Positions 57,698 to 64,000 of a stretch of 64,000 nt of DNA are shown here, one piece after another. The first letter of the stretch is position 1; each line of letters begins with the position of its first letter. The stretch is from positions 2,542,001 through 2,606,000 of the forward strand of contig NZ_JASVWB010000002.1 of assembly GCF_030287445.1 (NCBI RefSeq). The letters run 5' to 3'. This DNA is from Streptomyces sp. ALI-76-A (GTDB taxonomy: Bacteria; Actinomycetota; Actinomycetes; Streptomycetales; Streptomycetaceae). The notes beneath the pieces are model-generated. The model was not told where the DNA came from and did no database searches. It was given only the letters and a program-made list of their open reading frames with translations. The position numbers and the translations under genes are program-made.

Positions 57698-58452
57698 GGG
57701 ACTCCAGTCGTCTGGACGAAGGCGGAGGTGAGCCTTCGGACGACGGTGGCCGGGCTACGGACTGCGGACTGCGGGCCGTGCTGGTGCGGCCCGTGTCTGC
57801 ACGGTAGTTCGCGGTCCTGGAGGGCATGGAACGGCCGCGTTTCGGGGGTGTGACGATCGGCTCGAGCGGTGGGTTCGTTATGAACGCAACTCCATCCGCA
57901 CCGGTGTCGACGCGAAGCGTGCCCGGAGGCGTGACCTGTCCCAGGACGCCGTCGACACCCCGCAACCCCGCCCGCTCCGACAACCGCTTCGCTTTCGCCA
58001 CCCACTCCTCCCGAGCCGGCAATCGCTTCTCGTTCGGCCACCCACTCCCCCGCGCCAGCAATCGCTTCTCGTTCGGCCACCCACTCCTACCGCGCCAGCA
58101 ATCGCTTCTGGTTCGGCCACCCACTCCCCCCGCGCCAGCAATCGCTTCTCGTTCGACCACCCACTCCCCCCGCGCCGCGAGCACGCCATGGCCCGCCTGC
58201 ATCGCGGCCGTTGCGAGCGCGCCGGCGACCTCCGTGAGGCGGCCCACGGTGTCCCGGCGGCCCAGACGGTTCCGGTGGTACGGGCGGTCCCAGTGGCCCG
58301 CCGGCCCAGGTGGTCCCCGTGGTTCCCACGGTCCCGGTGGTCCGGTGGTCCGGACAGCCCAGGCGGTCCCGATGGTCCCCGCAGCGGCCCCGGTCCCGAC
58401 AGCCCCGGCAGCCCCGGCCACGGCGACGGCCGTCGTCCCGGAGCAGGGGTCG
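57698..58452. repeat. 755-base gene-free region with five 39-40-base tandem repeats
   Basis: Units starting CAATCGCTTCTCGTTCGGCC and ending ACCCACTCCCCCGCGCCAG begin at 57981, 58020, 58059, 58099 and 58139, lengths 39-40 bases, with a few substitutions. Read on the minus strand they spell GEWVAEREAIAGA-like 13-residue units, but the 40-base copies break the frame. The part from 58250 to 58440 is a loose GGTCCC/GGTGGTCC run. I see no supportable gene. Confidence 0.85.
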
Positions 58453-59478
58453 TCAGCGGGTCGCGTACTTGTCCGTCGCCGCCACGAGCGCCCGCGCCAT
58501 CCCCGGCGCCCCGGCATCGTGTCCCGCCTCGTCCACGATCACCAACTCGCTGCCCGCCCAGGCGTGGTGCAGCCGCCAGACCGTGCCCAGGAGGTTGCCG
58601 AAGTCGAGGCTGCCCTGGACGAGCGTCCCGGGGATGTCCTTCAGGAGGGCCGCGTCCCGCAGTACGACGCCTTCGTCGTTGCCCTCGCCGAGGAAGTGGT
58701 CGTTGGCGAAGTAGTGCGTGACCGTCCGGGCGAAGCCCAGCCGGAACACCGGGTCCTCGAACCGCTCGACCGACCGCGGTGGCGCGGGAATCGTGGCCGT
58801 CTCCCAGTCCGTCCACGCCCGGGCCGCCCGCTCCCGTACCCGTGGATCGGGCGACTCGATCAGCCGGTTGTAGGCGGCGGCGAGGTTGCCGGACCGCTCC
58901 CTCTCCGGCGATCCGGCCAGGAATGGAGTGGCTGCGGGGGCTGCTTGGGCTGTCTTCGAACCTTCGAACGCTTGGAAGGCGTGGAAAGCTTGGAAGGCCT
59001 CAGGGAAGATCCTGCCCAGCCCTCTCGTCAGCAACGCCACCTCGGCGTTCGATCCGGTCGCGACGCCTGTCAGCACCAGTTCCGACACGGCTCCCGGGTG
59101 CGTCTGCGCGTACCGCAGTCCCAGCACCGACCCGAACGACAGGCCCCACACCAGCCATCGCTCGATCCCCAGGTGCCGCCGCAGCGCCCCCAGGTCCGCG
59201 ATGAGATGAGCGGTCGTGTTCACACTCATGTCGGTGTCGTACGCGCTCGCGTGCGGCCGGGACCGCCCGCACCCGCGCTGGTCGAGCAGCACGATCCGGT
59301 AGGCGGCCGGATCGAACAGCCGCCGGAAGTACGGTGTGCAGCCGGACCCCGGCCCGCCGTGCAGCACCAGCGCGGGCTTGCCCCGTGGGTTGCCGCAGGT
59401 CTCCCAGTAGACGCGGTTGCCGTCACCGACATCGAGCATGCCGTGGTCGTGGGGTTCGGTCTCCGGATGAAGGGCCAT
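58453..59478 (-). CDS. pip: Proline iminopeptidase / prolyl aminopeptidase (S33 alpha/beta hydrolase)
   Basis: A 341-residue serine peptidase that releases N-terminal proline from peptides. ALVLHGGPGSGC (oxyanion loop, about 36-47), LLDQRGCGRSRPH (about 63), the nucleophile elbow WGLSFGSVLGL (about 112; GGSWGS in the usual enzyme), a cap domain with an extra FQAFHAFQAF repeat, the acid DFGNLLG and the final DEAGHDAG histidine. ATG 59478 gives the usual start HDHGMLDVGDGNRVYWETCG. It is cytosolic. Confidence 0.88.
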   Translation of the reverse strand: MALHPETEPHDHGMLDVGDGNRVYWETCGNPRGKPALVLHGGPGSGCTPYFRRLFDPAAYRIVLLDQRGCGRSRPHASAYDTDMSVNTTAHLIADLGALRRHLGIERWLVWGLSFGSVLGLRYAQTHPGAVSELVLTGVATGSNAEVALLTRGLGRIFPEAFQAFHAFQAFEGSKTAQAAPAATPFLAGSPERERSGNLAAAYNRLIESPDPRVRERAARAWTDWETATIPAPPRSVERFEDPVFRLGFARTVTHYFANDHFLGEGNDEGVVLRDAALLKDIPGTLVQGSLDFGNLLGTVWRLHHAWAGSELVIVDEAGHDAGAPGMARALVAATDKYATR

Positions 59479-59487
59479 CCCGGCACC

Positions 59488-60219
59488 CTAGGGCAGGGCT
59501 CGTTCCCCGTACGAGGCCGTCGGCAGCCCCGCCGCCCCCGCCGCCGTACGCAGCACCTCCCGCAGCATCGCGGGCGTGAGCCGGCCGGTGAAGGTGTTGC
59601 GCTGGCTGACGTGGAAGCAGCCGAACAGGTCCAGGCCGTCGAGCGGCACGTGGGCGCCGTGGGCGAAGGAGGGCCGGGGCCGGGGCACCTTCCAGCCCGC
59701 CTCGGCGAACGCCGGCAGCGCGGCCTGCCAGCCGAAGGCGCCCAGGACGACCACGGCTGCCAGGGTCGGCCGGAGCAGGTTCAGCTCCTGGACGAGCCAG
59801 GGCCGGCAGGTGTCCCGCTCCACGGGGGTGGGCTTGTTCGCGGGCGGCGCGCAGTGCACGGGCGCGGTGACGCGCACGCCGTACAGCTCCAGGCCGTCGT
59901 CGGGGGTCACCGAGGTGGGCTGCGAGGCGAGGCCCACGTCGTACAGCGCCTCGTACAGCACGTCTCCGGAACGGTCGCCGGTGAACATCCGGCCGGTGCG
60001 GTTCCCGCCGTGCGCGGCCGGGGCGAGGCCCACGATCAGCAGCCGGGCGTCTGACGGGCCGAAGCCCGGTACCGGCCGGCCCCAGTACGTCCAGTCGGCG
60101 AAGGCGGCGCGCTTGGTGCGGGCCACCTCCTCGCGCCAGGCGACCAGCCGGGGACAGGCCCGGCACCCGGCGATCCGCCCGTCCAGCCCGACAAGCCCGG
60201 AATCTCCGCTGGTGTCCAT
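59488..60219 (-). CDS. Uracil-DNA glycosylase, type 5-like (UdgB)
   Basis: A 243-residue family 4/5 uracil-DNA glycosylase that removes uracil (and related deaminated bases) from DNA. It has a cysteine motif CRACPRLVAWREEVA (about 19-33), LLIVGLAPAAHGGNRTGRMFTGD (motif 1, about 60-82), and CFHVSQRNTFTGRLTP (motif 3, about 204). Actinobacterial type 5 enzymes have this layout. The upstream sequence contains TACGGT but not the TTGTC element, so it is not visibly part of the damage regulon. ATG 60219 is chosen because GGTGGAGG lies just before it. Confidence 0.9.
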   Translation of the reverse strand: MDTSGDSGLVGLDGRIAGCRACPRLVAWREEVARTKRAAFADWTYWGRPVPGFGPSDARLLIVGLAPAAHGGNRTGRMFTGDRSGDVLYEALYDVGLASQPTSVTPDDGLELYGVRVTAPVHCAPPANKPTPVERDTCRPWLVQELNLLRPTLAAVVVLGAFGWQAALPAFAEAGWKVPRPRPSFAHGAHVPLDGLDLFGCFHVSQRNTFTGRLTPAMLREVLRTAAGAAGLPTASYGERALP

Positions 60220-60366
60220 GCCTCCACCGTACGAAAGCCCAGGGCTCCGCCCGCACTCCGGTCCACCCGAGAACCCCCGATCCAGCCGGGAGCCCGCGGC
60301 CCGGCCCGCACATCCACGCGGAAATCCCGCCTGAGCCGCCCGGCCGAGGGGACTAAGGTCGGAAGC

Positions 60367-61137
60367 ATGGCTGTGGAGCACACGGACGACGAGAAGCCGA
60401 CCGGGACGACCGGAGCGACCGGAGCGACCGGAGCGACCGGAACCGGAACGACCGGGTCGGGCAGCTCCCGCAGGAACAGCGGACCCACGAAATCCGGCGG
60501 GGCCGACAGGTCCGGCAGGTCCGGCAGGTCCCGCGCATCCGCCACATCCCGTGCGTCCGACGGCCCCGGCGGATCCAGCAAGGCCGACCGGGACGGCGAA
60601 AGCACCCGCGCGCCCGCCACCGGCGCCGAAGAACCCGCCGCCGGAGCACCCGGTGCCGGAGCGGCCGGCCCGGCCGCCGACCCCCAGGACGTGGACCCCA
60701 AGGTCGCCGCCGCCGTGGCCGCCGCCGAGGCGGCCGGTCCGCAGAACGGCCAGTCCGTGCGTCTCGACAGCTGGATCTGGGCGGTCCGGCTGGTCAAGAC
60801 CCGCTCCATGGGTGCCACCGCCTGCCGGGGCGGCCATGTCCGGGTGAACGGCGAGCGGGTGAAGCCCGCCTACTCCGTGCGCGTCGGCGACGAGGTGCGG
60901 GTGCGGCAGGAGGGCTGGGAGCGGGTCGTCGTCGTCAAGCGGCTGATCCGCAAACGGGTCGGTGCCCCGGTCGCCGCCCAGTGCTACGTCGACAACAGCC
61001 CGCCGCCTCCGCCCCGCGAGGCCGTCGCCCCGGCCGGCATCCGGGACCGCGGCGCGGGCCGCCCGACCAAGCGCGACCGCCGCGAACTGGAACGCCTGCG
61101 AGGACTGTTGGGAGGCGGCCGCCCCGAGGAATCCTGA
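60367..61137 (+). CDS. S4 domain RNA-binding protein (Hsp15-like) with low-complexity N-terminus
   Basis: A 256-residue protein. The C-terminal part carries an S4 RNA-binding domain like the ribosome-associated heat shock protein Hsp15 (VRLDSWIWAVRLVKTRSMGATACRGGHVRVNGERVKPAYSVRVGDEVRV, about 136-184). The first 130 residues are low complexity: Gly-Ala-Thr runs made of 9-base repeats, then Ser/Arg- and Ala/Pro-rich segments. Hsp15 binds stalled 50S subunits. The tail is basic and likely also contacts RNA. ATG 60367. Confidence 0.87.
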   Translation: MAVEHTDDEKPTGTTGATGATGATGTGTTGSGSSRRNSGPTKSGGADRSGRSGRSRASATSRASDGPGGSSKADRDGESTRAPATGAEEPAAGAPGAGAAGPAADPQDVDPKVAAAVAAAEAAGPQNGQSVRLDSWIWAVRLVKTRSMGATACRGGHVRVNGERVKPAYSVRVGDEVRVRQEGWERVVVVKRLIRKRVGAPVAAQCYVDNSPPPPPREAVAPAGIRDRGAGRPTKRDRRELERLRGLLGGGRPEES

Positions 61138-61297
61138 CTGTGGATGCCGGCCCCCCGGCCTGAGCGGGCGAACAGCGACCGTGACGACGGCGGTGGCGGT
61201 GGGGCCCCGGCGAAGCGCCAGGCCGCACACCACCACCGCCGCCGTCACCACCGCCGTACGAACGTCGTACAGCCGCGGAGCACGGGCATCCAGCCGT

Positions 61298-61753
61298 TCA
61301 TCCCTGTCGCCGCACCAACCGCAGCAGCTGAGCGTTGCTGTCCCGCCGGGCCCAGGCGATCAGGGCGAGCGGCACGATCAGGATCAGCGGTGTCGCCGCG
61401 TTCTCCCCGTCGAAGGCGGTGATCGTCACGACGAACGCGCCCACCATCAGCGCGCTCAGCGCCACGGCCGCCACCGACTGGAGCACCGGGATCAACAGCG
61501 CGATGCCCCCGGCCAGTTCGAGGACACCGATGGCGTACATGCCGACGCTGCCCCAGCCCAGCTCGTCGAATCCCTCGGCGGCCGAGGGGTGCGCGATCAG
61601 CTTGGGCAGCGCGCTCGCGATCACGTAGAAGAGGGCGAGCAGCACCTGAAGGCCGCGCAGGGCGATCCGGGCACGGCGATCACGGGCGGTCGAGGACTCG
61701 GCGATGACAGTGCCGGAGGAAGCGGCGGGGACGGGAGCGGCGGTCTCGGACAT
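61298..61753 (-). CDS. DoxX family membrane protein
   Basis: A 151-residue protein with four membrane helices after a 30-residue soluble lead (LRGLQVLLALFYVIASALPKLIAHP, GMYAIGVLELAGGIALLIPVL, VALSALMVGAFVVTITAF, LILIVPLALIAWARR). DoxX-like proteins act in thiosulfate oxidation or, in actinobacteria, in redox membrane complexes with SodA and SseA; here nothing nearby points to a partner. The S4 gene converges with it across 160 bases that contain an imperfect GC-rich inverted repeat. Confidence 0.87.
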   Translation of the reverse strand: MSETAAPVPAASSGTVIAESSTARDRRARIALRGLQVLLALFYVIASALPKLIAHPSAAEGFDELGWGSVGMYAIGVLELAGGIALLIPVLQSVAAVALSALMVGAFVVTITAFDGENAATPLILIVPLALIAWARRDSNAQLLRLVRRQG

Positions 61754-61859
61754 CGGGGTCTCCTGTGGGAAGCGGTCCGTGGTGCTGTCGCAGAGGTAGA
61801 CCGACCCGCGTCCGGAAACTCATCGCCGTCCGCCCGGCAACTCGCCCTCGCCCGACGGC

Positions 61860-62552
61860 CTACGGGGCGGGAACGGCCCGCACCCAGGTCCGGTCCTCCG
61901 TCAGATACCTGTCCACCTCCAGCCCCGCCTCGGCCAGCGCGTCCTCGAACTGCTGCGTCGTCAGCGGGCGGGCTCGGAACGTCTGGGTCCAGGTCGCGTC
62001 CGGGAACTCGTACTCCGCACGCACCTCGTTGACCCCGTCGCCGAGCGGCTCGGACGAGGCGACCCGCACGATGAAACCGCTGGGGTCGACCCGCTCGCGC
62101 GGCACGTTCGTGTGGTAGTCCTCGCCCTCGCGCTGGATGAGCACGCAGCCGTCCCGCGCGACATGACGGGAGCACGCGGCCAGCAGCCCCTGCCGTACCC
62201 GGACGTCTCCGGAGTGGACCAGGAACGACGCGAGCAGCACCACGTCGAACGTCTCCCCCAGGTGGAGATCCTCGATGGGGCTGCGTATCGTGCGCGCTCC
62301 GCGGACGCGCTCCAGCATCTCGGGGGACTCGTCCACCGCCGTGACCCGGAAGCCCCGTTCCAGCAGGGGATGGGTCATCCGCCCGACACCGCTGCCCAGT
62401 TCCAGGACGAGCGCCCCCGCCGGCACGGCCGCGGTGATGATGTCCGGCTCGGGCCCCGCGGGCAGCCGGGAGTAGAACTCGACCGCACAGCCGTCCGGGG
62501 TGATCGCCCCGGGCCCCGTCCCCTTGTGTCCCGTTCGGGTGTTCAGCTCCAT
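61860..62552 (-). CDS. Class I SAM-dependent methyltransferase
   Basis: A 230-residue methyltransferase. SAM motif ALVLELGSGVGRMTHPLLE (about 48-66), motif II VTAVDESPEMLERVRG and the LLASFLVHSGD block are clear. Residues in the second half (RARPLTTQQFEDALAEAGLEVDRYLTED) end in a typical final strand. The substrate is unknown. ATG 62552 gives MELNTRTGHKG, a start seen in similar Streptomyces proteins. Confidence 0.88.
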   Translation of the reverse strand: MELNTRTGHKGTGPGAITPDGCAVEFYSRLPAGPEPDIITAAVPAGALVLELGSGVGRMTHPLLERGFRVTAVDESPEMLERVRGARTIRSPIEDLHLGETFDVVLLASFLVHSGDVRVRQGLLAACSRHVARDGCVLIQREGEDYHTNVPRERVDPSGFIVRVASSEPLGDGVNEVRAEYEFPDATWTQTFRARPLTTQQFEDALAEAGLEVDRYLTEDRTWVRAVPAP

Positions 62553-62614
62553 GCCGGTCCAACGGCCCGTATCCGCACGGTCGTTCCCGTCCGGCCCGGA
62601 TTCACCCGTCCGAG

Positions 62615-63514
62615 CTACAGCGGAAACCAGCCGTGCCCCATGTACCAGTGGCCGCCCGCCCGCAGATGGTCACCGACGGCCCGCTCCACGGACGTGCGCC
62701 GCGGCAGGCTCTCCACCTCCAGCTCCGGGTCCCCGAACACGAACCGGACCGGTTCCATGTCCGACGGCTCCGTGCCCTCGCGGGCGACGCGGAAGCGCTC
62801 CTGGAACCGGACGATGTTGGAGTCCTCGGACAGGTACCGCTTCAACTGCGGGTCGAGCAGCCAGGAGTGGCAGAGCACGGCCCGGTACCGCTCCTCCGGG
62901 TAGTACCGCGCGAAGAACTCCCCGGCCAGCGCCAGCGAGCGGTCGCAGGCGGCCGGGGACAGCGGGCCGAGGAAGTCGGGGACATGGAGGTTCAGACAGG
63001 GCGCGCCGAGGGCCACGTCCAGTCCGGCCGCCGCGAGCGCCCGCGCCGTACGCTCCCCGTGCCGCGCCCGTTCGAACTGCAGTCGGCCGAGCTGGTAGAG
63101 CTCGCCCCGGAAGTGGTGGGTGAGCCACCGCAGCGCCTCCACGCCCGCCCGGCCGTGCCGCCTGCGGTACACGGCCATGTTCCGGCCGAGGTCGGCGAGG
63201 GTGCGCCGGGAGACGTCGGCGGGGATGCCGCGCTCCCGGTGGTGGGCCCGGGCGTGGGGCAGTGCCGCCACGAACACGTACACGGGGAAGCAGCGCCGCA
63301 GGGCGCCGGACGCCCAGTCGAGCTCGGGCACGTCGACCGTGCCGCGGATCTCTCCCATGTCCCGGACGAGCGTCTCGACCGACGCCTCGAGGAACCGCAG
63401 CAGCTCGGGATCGTCCATGACCCGTCGGCCCATCCGGACGAGTTCGTCGATGTCCTCGTGCGGGACGGCCAGGTCCAGCAGCACCTCGGCCAGCTCATCG
63501 GCGTCCGGAAGCAC
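62615..63514 (-). CDS. Acyltransferase domain protein (NAT_N / GNAT_C type)
   Basis: A 299-residue cytoplasmic protein that matches the two-domain acyltransferases of actinobacteria: a helical N-terminal domain (LPDADELAEVLLDLAVPHEDIDELVRMG) and a GNAT-like C-terminal part (LNLHVPDFLGPLSPAACDRSLALAGEFFARYYPEERYRAVLCHSWLLDP, about 180-228). The final piece is VGDHLRAGGHWYMGHGWFPL. The acyl donor and acceptor are unknown. GTG 63514 is chosen because AAGGGG lies seven bases upstream. Confidence 0.82.
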   Translation of the reverse strand: MLPDADELAEVLLDLAVPHEDIDELVRMGRRVMDDPELLRFLEASVETLVRDMGEIRGTVDVPELDWASGALRRCFPVYVFVAALPHARAHHRERGIPADVSRRTLADLGRNMAVYRRRHGRAGVEALRWLTHHFRGELYQLGRLQFERARHGERTARALAAAGLDVALGAPCLNLHVPDFLGPLSPAACDRSLALAGEFFARYYPEERYRAVLCHSWLLDPQLKRYLSEDSNIVRFQERFRVAREGTEPSDMEPVRFVFGDPELEVESLPRRTSVERAVGDHLRAGGHWYMGHGWFPL

Positions 63515-63590
63515 GTGGCGACCCCTTGTCCGGACGCGTTGGTGGACGTCCCTTGCGAAGAGTACGTTGCGCGGAGGAGGAGTGATCCAG

Positions 63591-63857
63591 ATGCGTACGG
63601 GCAGCGAACCGAGGACCGCGCGCAGTGCGCTGCGAGCGCGGTTCTGGCTGAGTGTGTGGGGCCTGATCTGGGCGACCGTCGGTACGGCCGCGTTCGCGCT
63701 GGCGGGGCGCCCCGGCTGGGCGATCGCCTGCGGGACGCTGTGGCTGGTGATCACGGTCGACCTGGCCCTCGTCACCAGGCACATCCGCCAGGGCCCGCAC
63801 TACCAGCCGGGCCCCGGCGTCCCGCCGTACCAGCCCCCGGAGGACCGGCACCGTTAG
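63591..63857 (+). CDS. Small two-helix membrane protein
   Basis: An 88-residue protein with two membrane helices (FWLSVWGLIWATVGTAAFALA and WAIACGTLWLVITVDLALVT) and a Pro-rich hydrophilic end. No family is recognised; such small proteins are common in Streptomyces. GGAGGAGGA precedes it. GTG 63582, three codons upstream, is an equally good start. It is divergent from the acyltransferase gene. Confidence 0.75.
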   Translation: MRTGSEPRTARSALRARFWLSVWGLIWATVGTAAFALAGRPGWAIACGTLWLVITVDLALVTRHIRQGPHYQPGPGVPPYQPPEDRHR

Positions 63858-63949
63858 CCGGCCGCCGTCAGACCACGGGCCGGCGCCGGTCGACGGTCAT
63901 CCACCGAGGGCTCACCAGCCGTCCCGACCGGCACGGACGCCCCCGGCCC

Positions 63950-64000
63950 TCACGACTCGAAGCGAGCCGCCTTCAGGAACTCCGGCTTCGGATCCAGCGC
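63950..64000 (-). CDS. C-terminal end of a gene running off the window
   Basis: Sixteen codons and a TGA (ALDPKPEFLKAARFES) continue beyond the right edge. The codon bias and the charged tail look like a real protein end, but the family cannot be told from this fragment. Confidence 0.6.
   Translation of the reverse strand, partial: ALDPKPEFLKAARFES

Noticed and set aside
57981..58178. CRISPR array
   Set aside because: Units abut directly without unique spacers and there are no cas genes; it is a plain tandem repeat.
56670..58517. Minus-strand frame covering the repeat region and part of the FUSC gene
   Set aside because: Arg-rich product, collagen-like and repeat translations without a consistent frame; overlaps the true FUSC gene in another frame.

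Overview
The window is chromosomal DNA from a Streptomyces-like actinomycete. The evidence is the very high G+C with strong third-position G/C bias, frequent GTG starts, ATGA/GTGA stop-start overlaps, and the gene order gap - carboxypeptidase - whiA - yvcK - rapZ - uvrC ... uvrA ... uvrB - glpQ2-like, which I recall from the Streptomyces core chromosome. I see no rRNA, tRNA, CRISPR array, prophage or intact insertion sequence. About 52 genes look intact, two are cut by the window edges and five are decayed.

Layout. 1-9235: a minus-strand block with gap (cut), a secreted M14 carboxypeptidase, and the overlapping chain uvrC-rapZ-yvcK-whiA. 9236-10708: mostly gene-poor, with one possible 53-residue ORF and degenerate repeats. 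10709-14392: an HTH regulator, a LacI-type repressor followed by a PfkB sugar kinase, and a decayed YceI gene ending in a strong terminator. 14425-19131: uvrA, a maleylpyruvate-isomerase-fold protein and an MBL hydrolase. 19515-26303: a polar amino acid ABC importer (three overlapping genes), aroQ, an S66 peptidase, an MHS-type transporter and a Ca/H antiporter. 26370-33282: a Ter-type stress locus (a small dimeric barrel protein, TerC, a TerD-ATPase fusion, TerD) followed by uvrB. 33293-41409: an MHYT sensor, a glpQ2-like phosphodiesterase, an O6-alkylguanine-DNA alkyltransferase, a VOC protein, the psuG-psuK pair, a methyltransferase, CorA and a CBS protein. 41472-43553: a decay zone with a frameshifted PPOX gene, a uridine-kinase-like gene without a P-loop, and HxlR and DUF2293 genes that have both lost their 5' ends at one point. 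43554-52414: a DUF1772 protein, an orphan GltD, a methyltransferase, a WhiJ/DUF397/ATPase regulatory trio with a palindromic operator, and an ABC exporter. 52571-64000: a DUF899 relic, an amidohydrolase, an EEP nuclease, a FUSC membrane protein, a prolyl aminopeptidase, a uracil-DNA glycosylase, an S4 RNA-binding protein, DoxX, a methyltransferase, an acyltransferase and a small membrane protein.

How it works together. The strongest signal is regulatory. Five promoters carry the LexA-independent, PafBC-type DNA-damage motif TTGTCRGTG-N8-TAnnnT: those of uvrA, uvrB, uvrC, the alkyltransferase and terD. In three of them the -10 element lies seven bases from the ATG, which implies leaderless mRNA. 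This ties all of nucleotide excision repair, direct alkyl-DNA repair and the Ter stress proteins into one apparent damage regulon. The terC leader looks like a yybP-ykoY manganese riboswitch whose 10-base anti-Shine-Dalgarno pairs exactly with the terC ribosome binding site. Three related LacI-type sites (one autoregulatory), a candidate PHO box before the phosphodiesterase, and several perfect palindromes add further control. A second theme is minisatellite growth: tandem repeats of 9, 21, 24, 32 and 39-40 bases sit in uvrC and in four intergenic regions.
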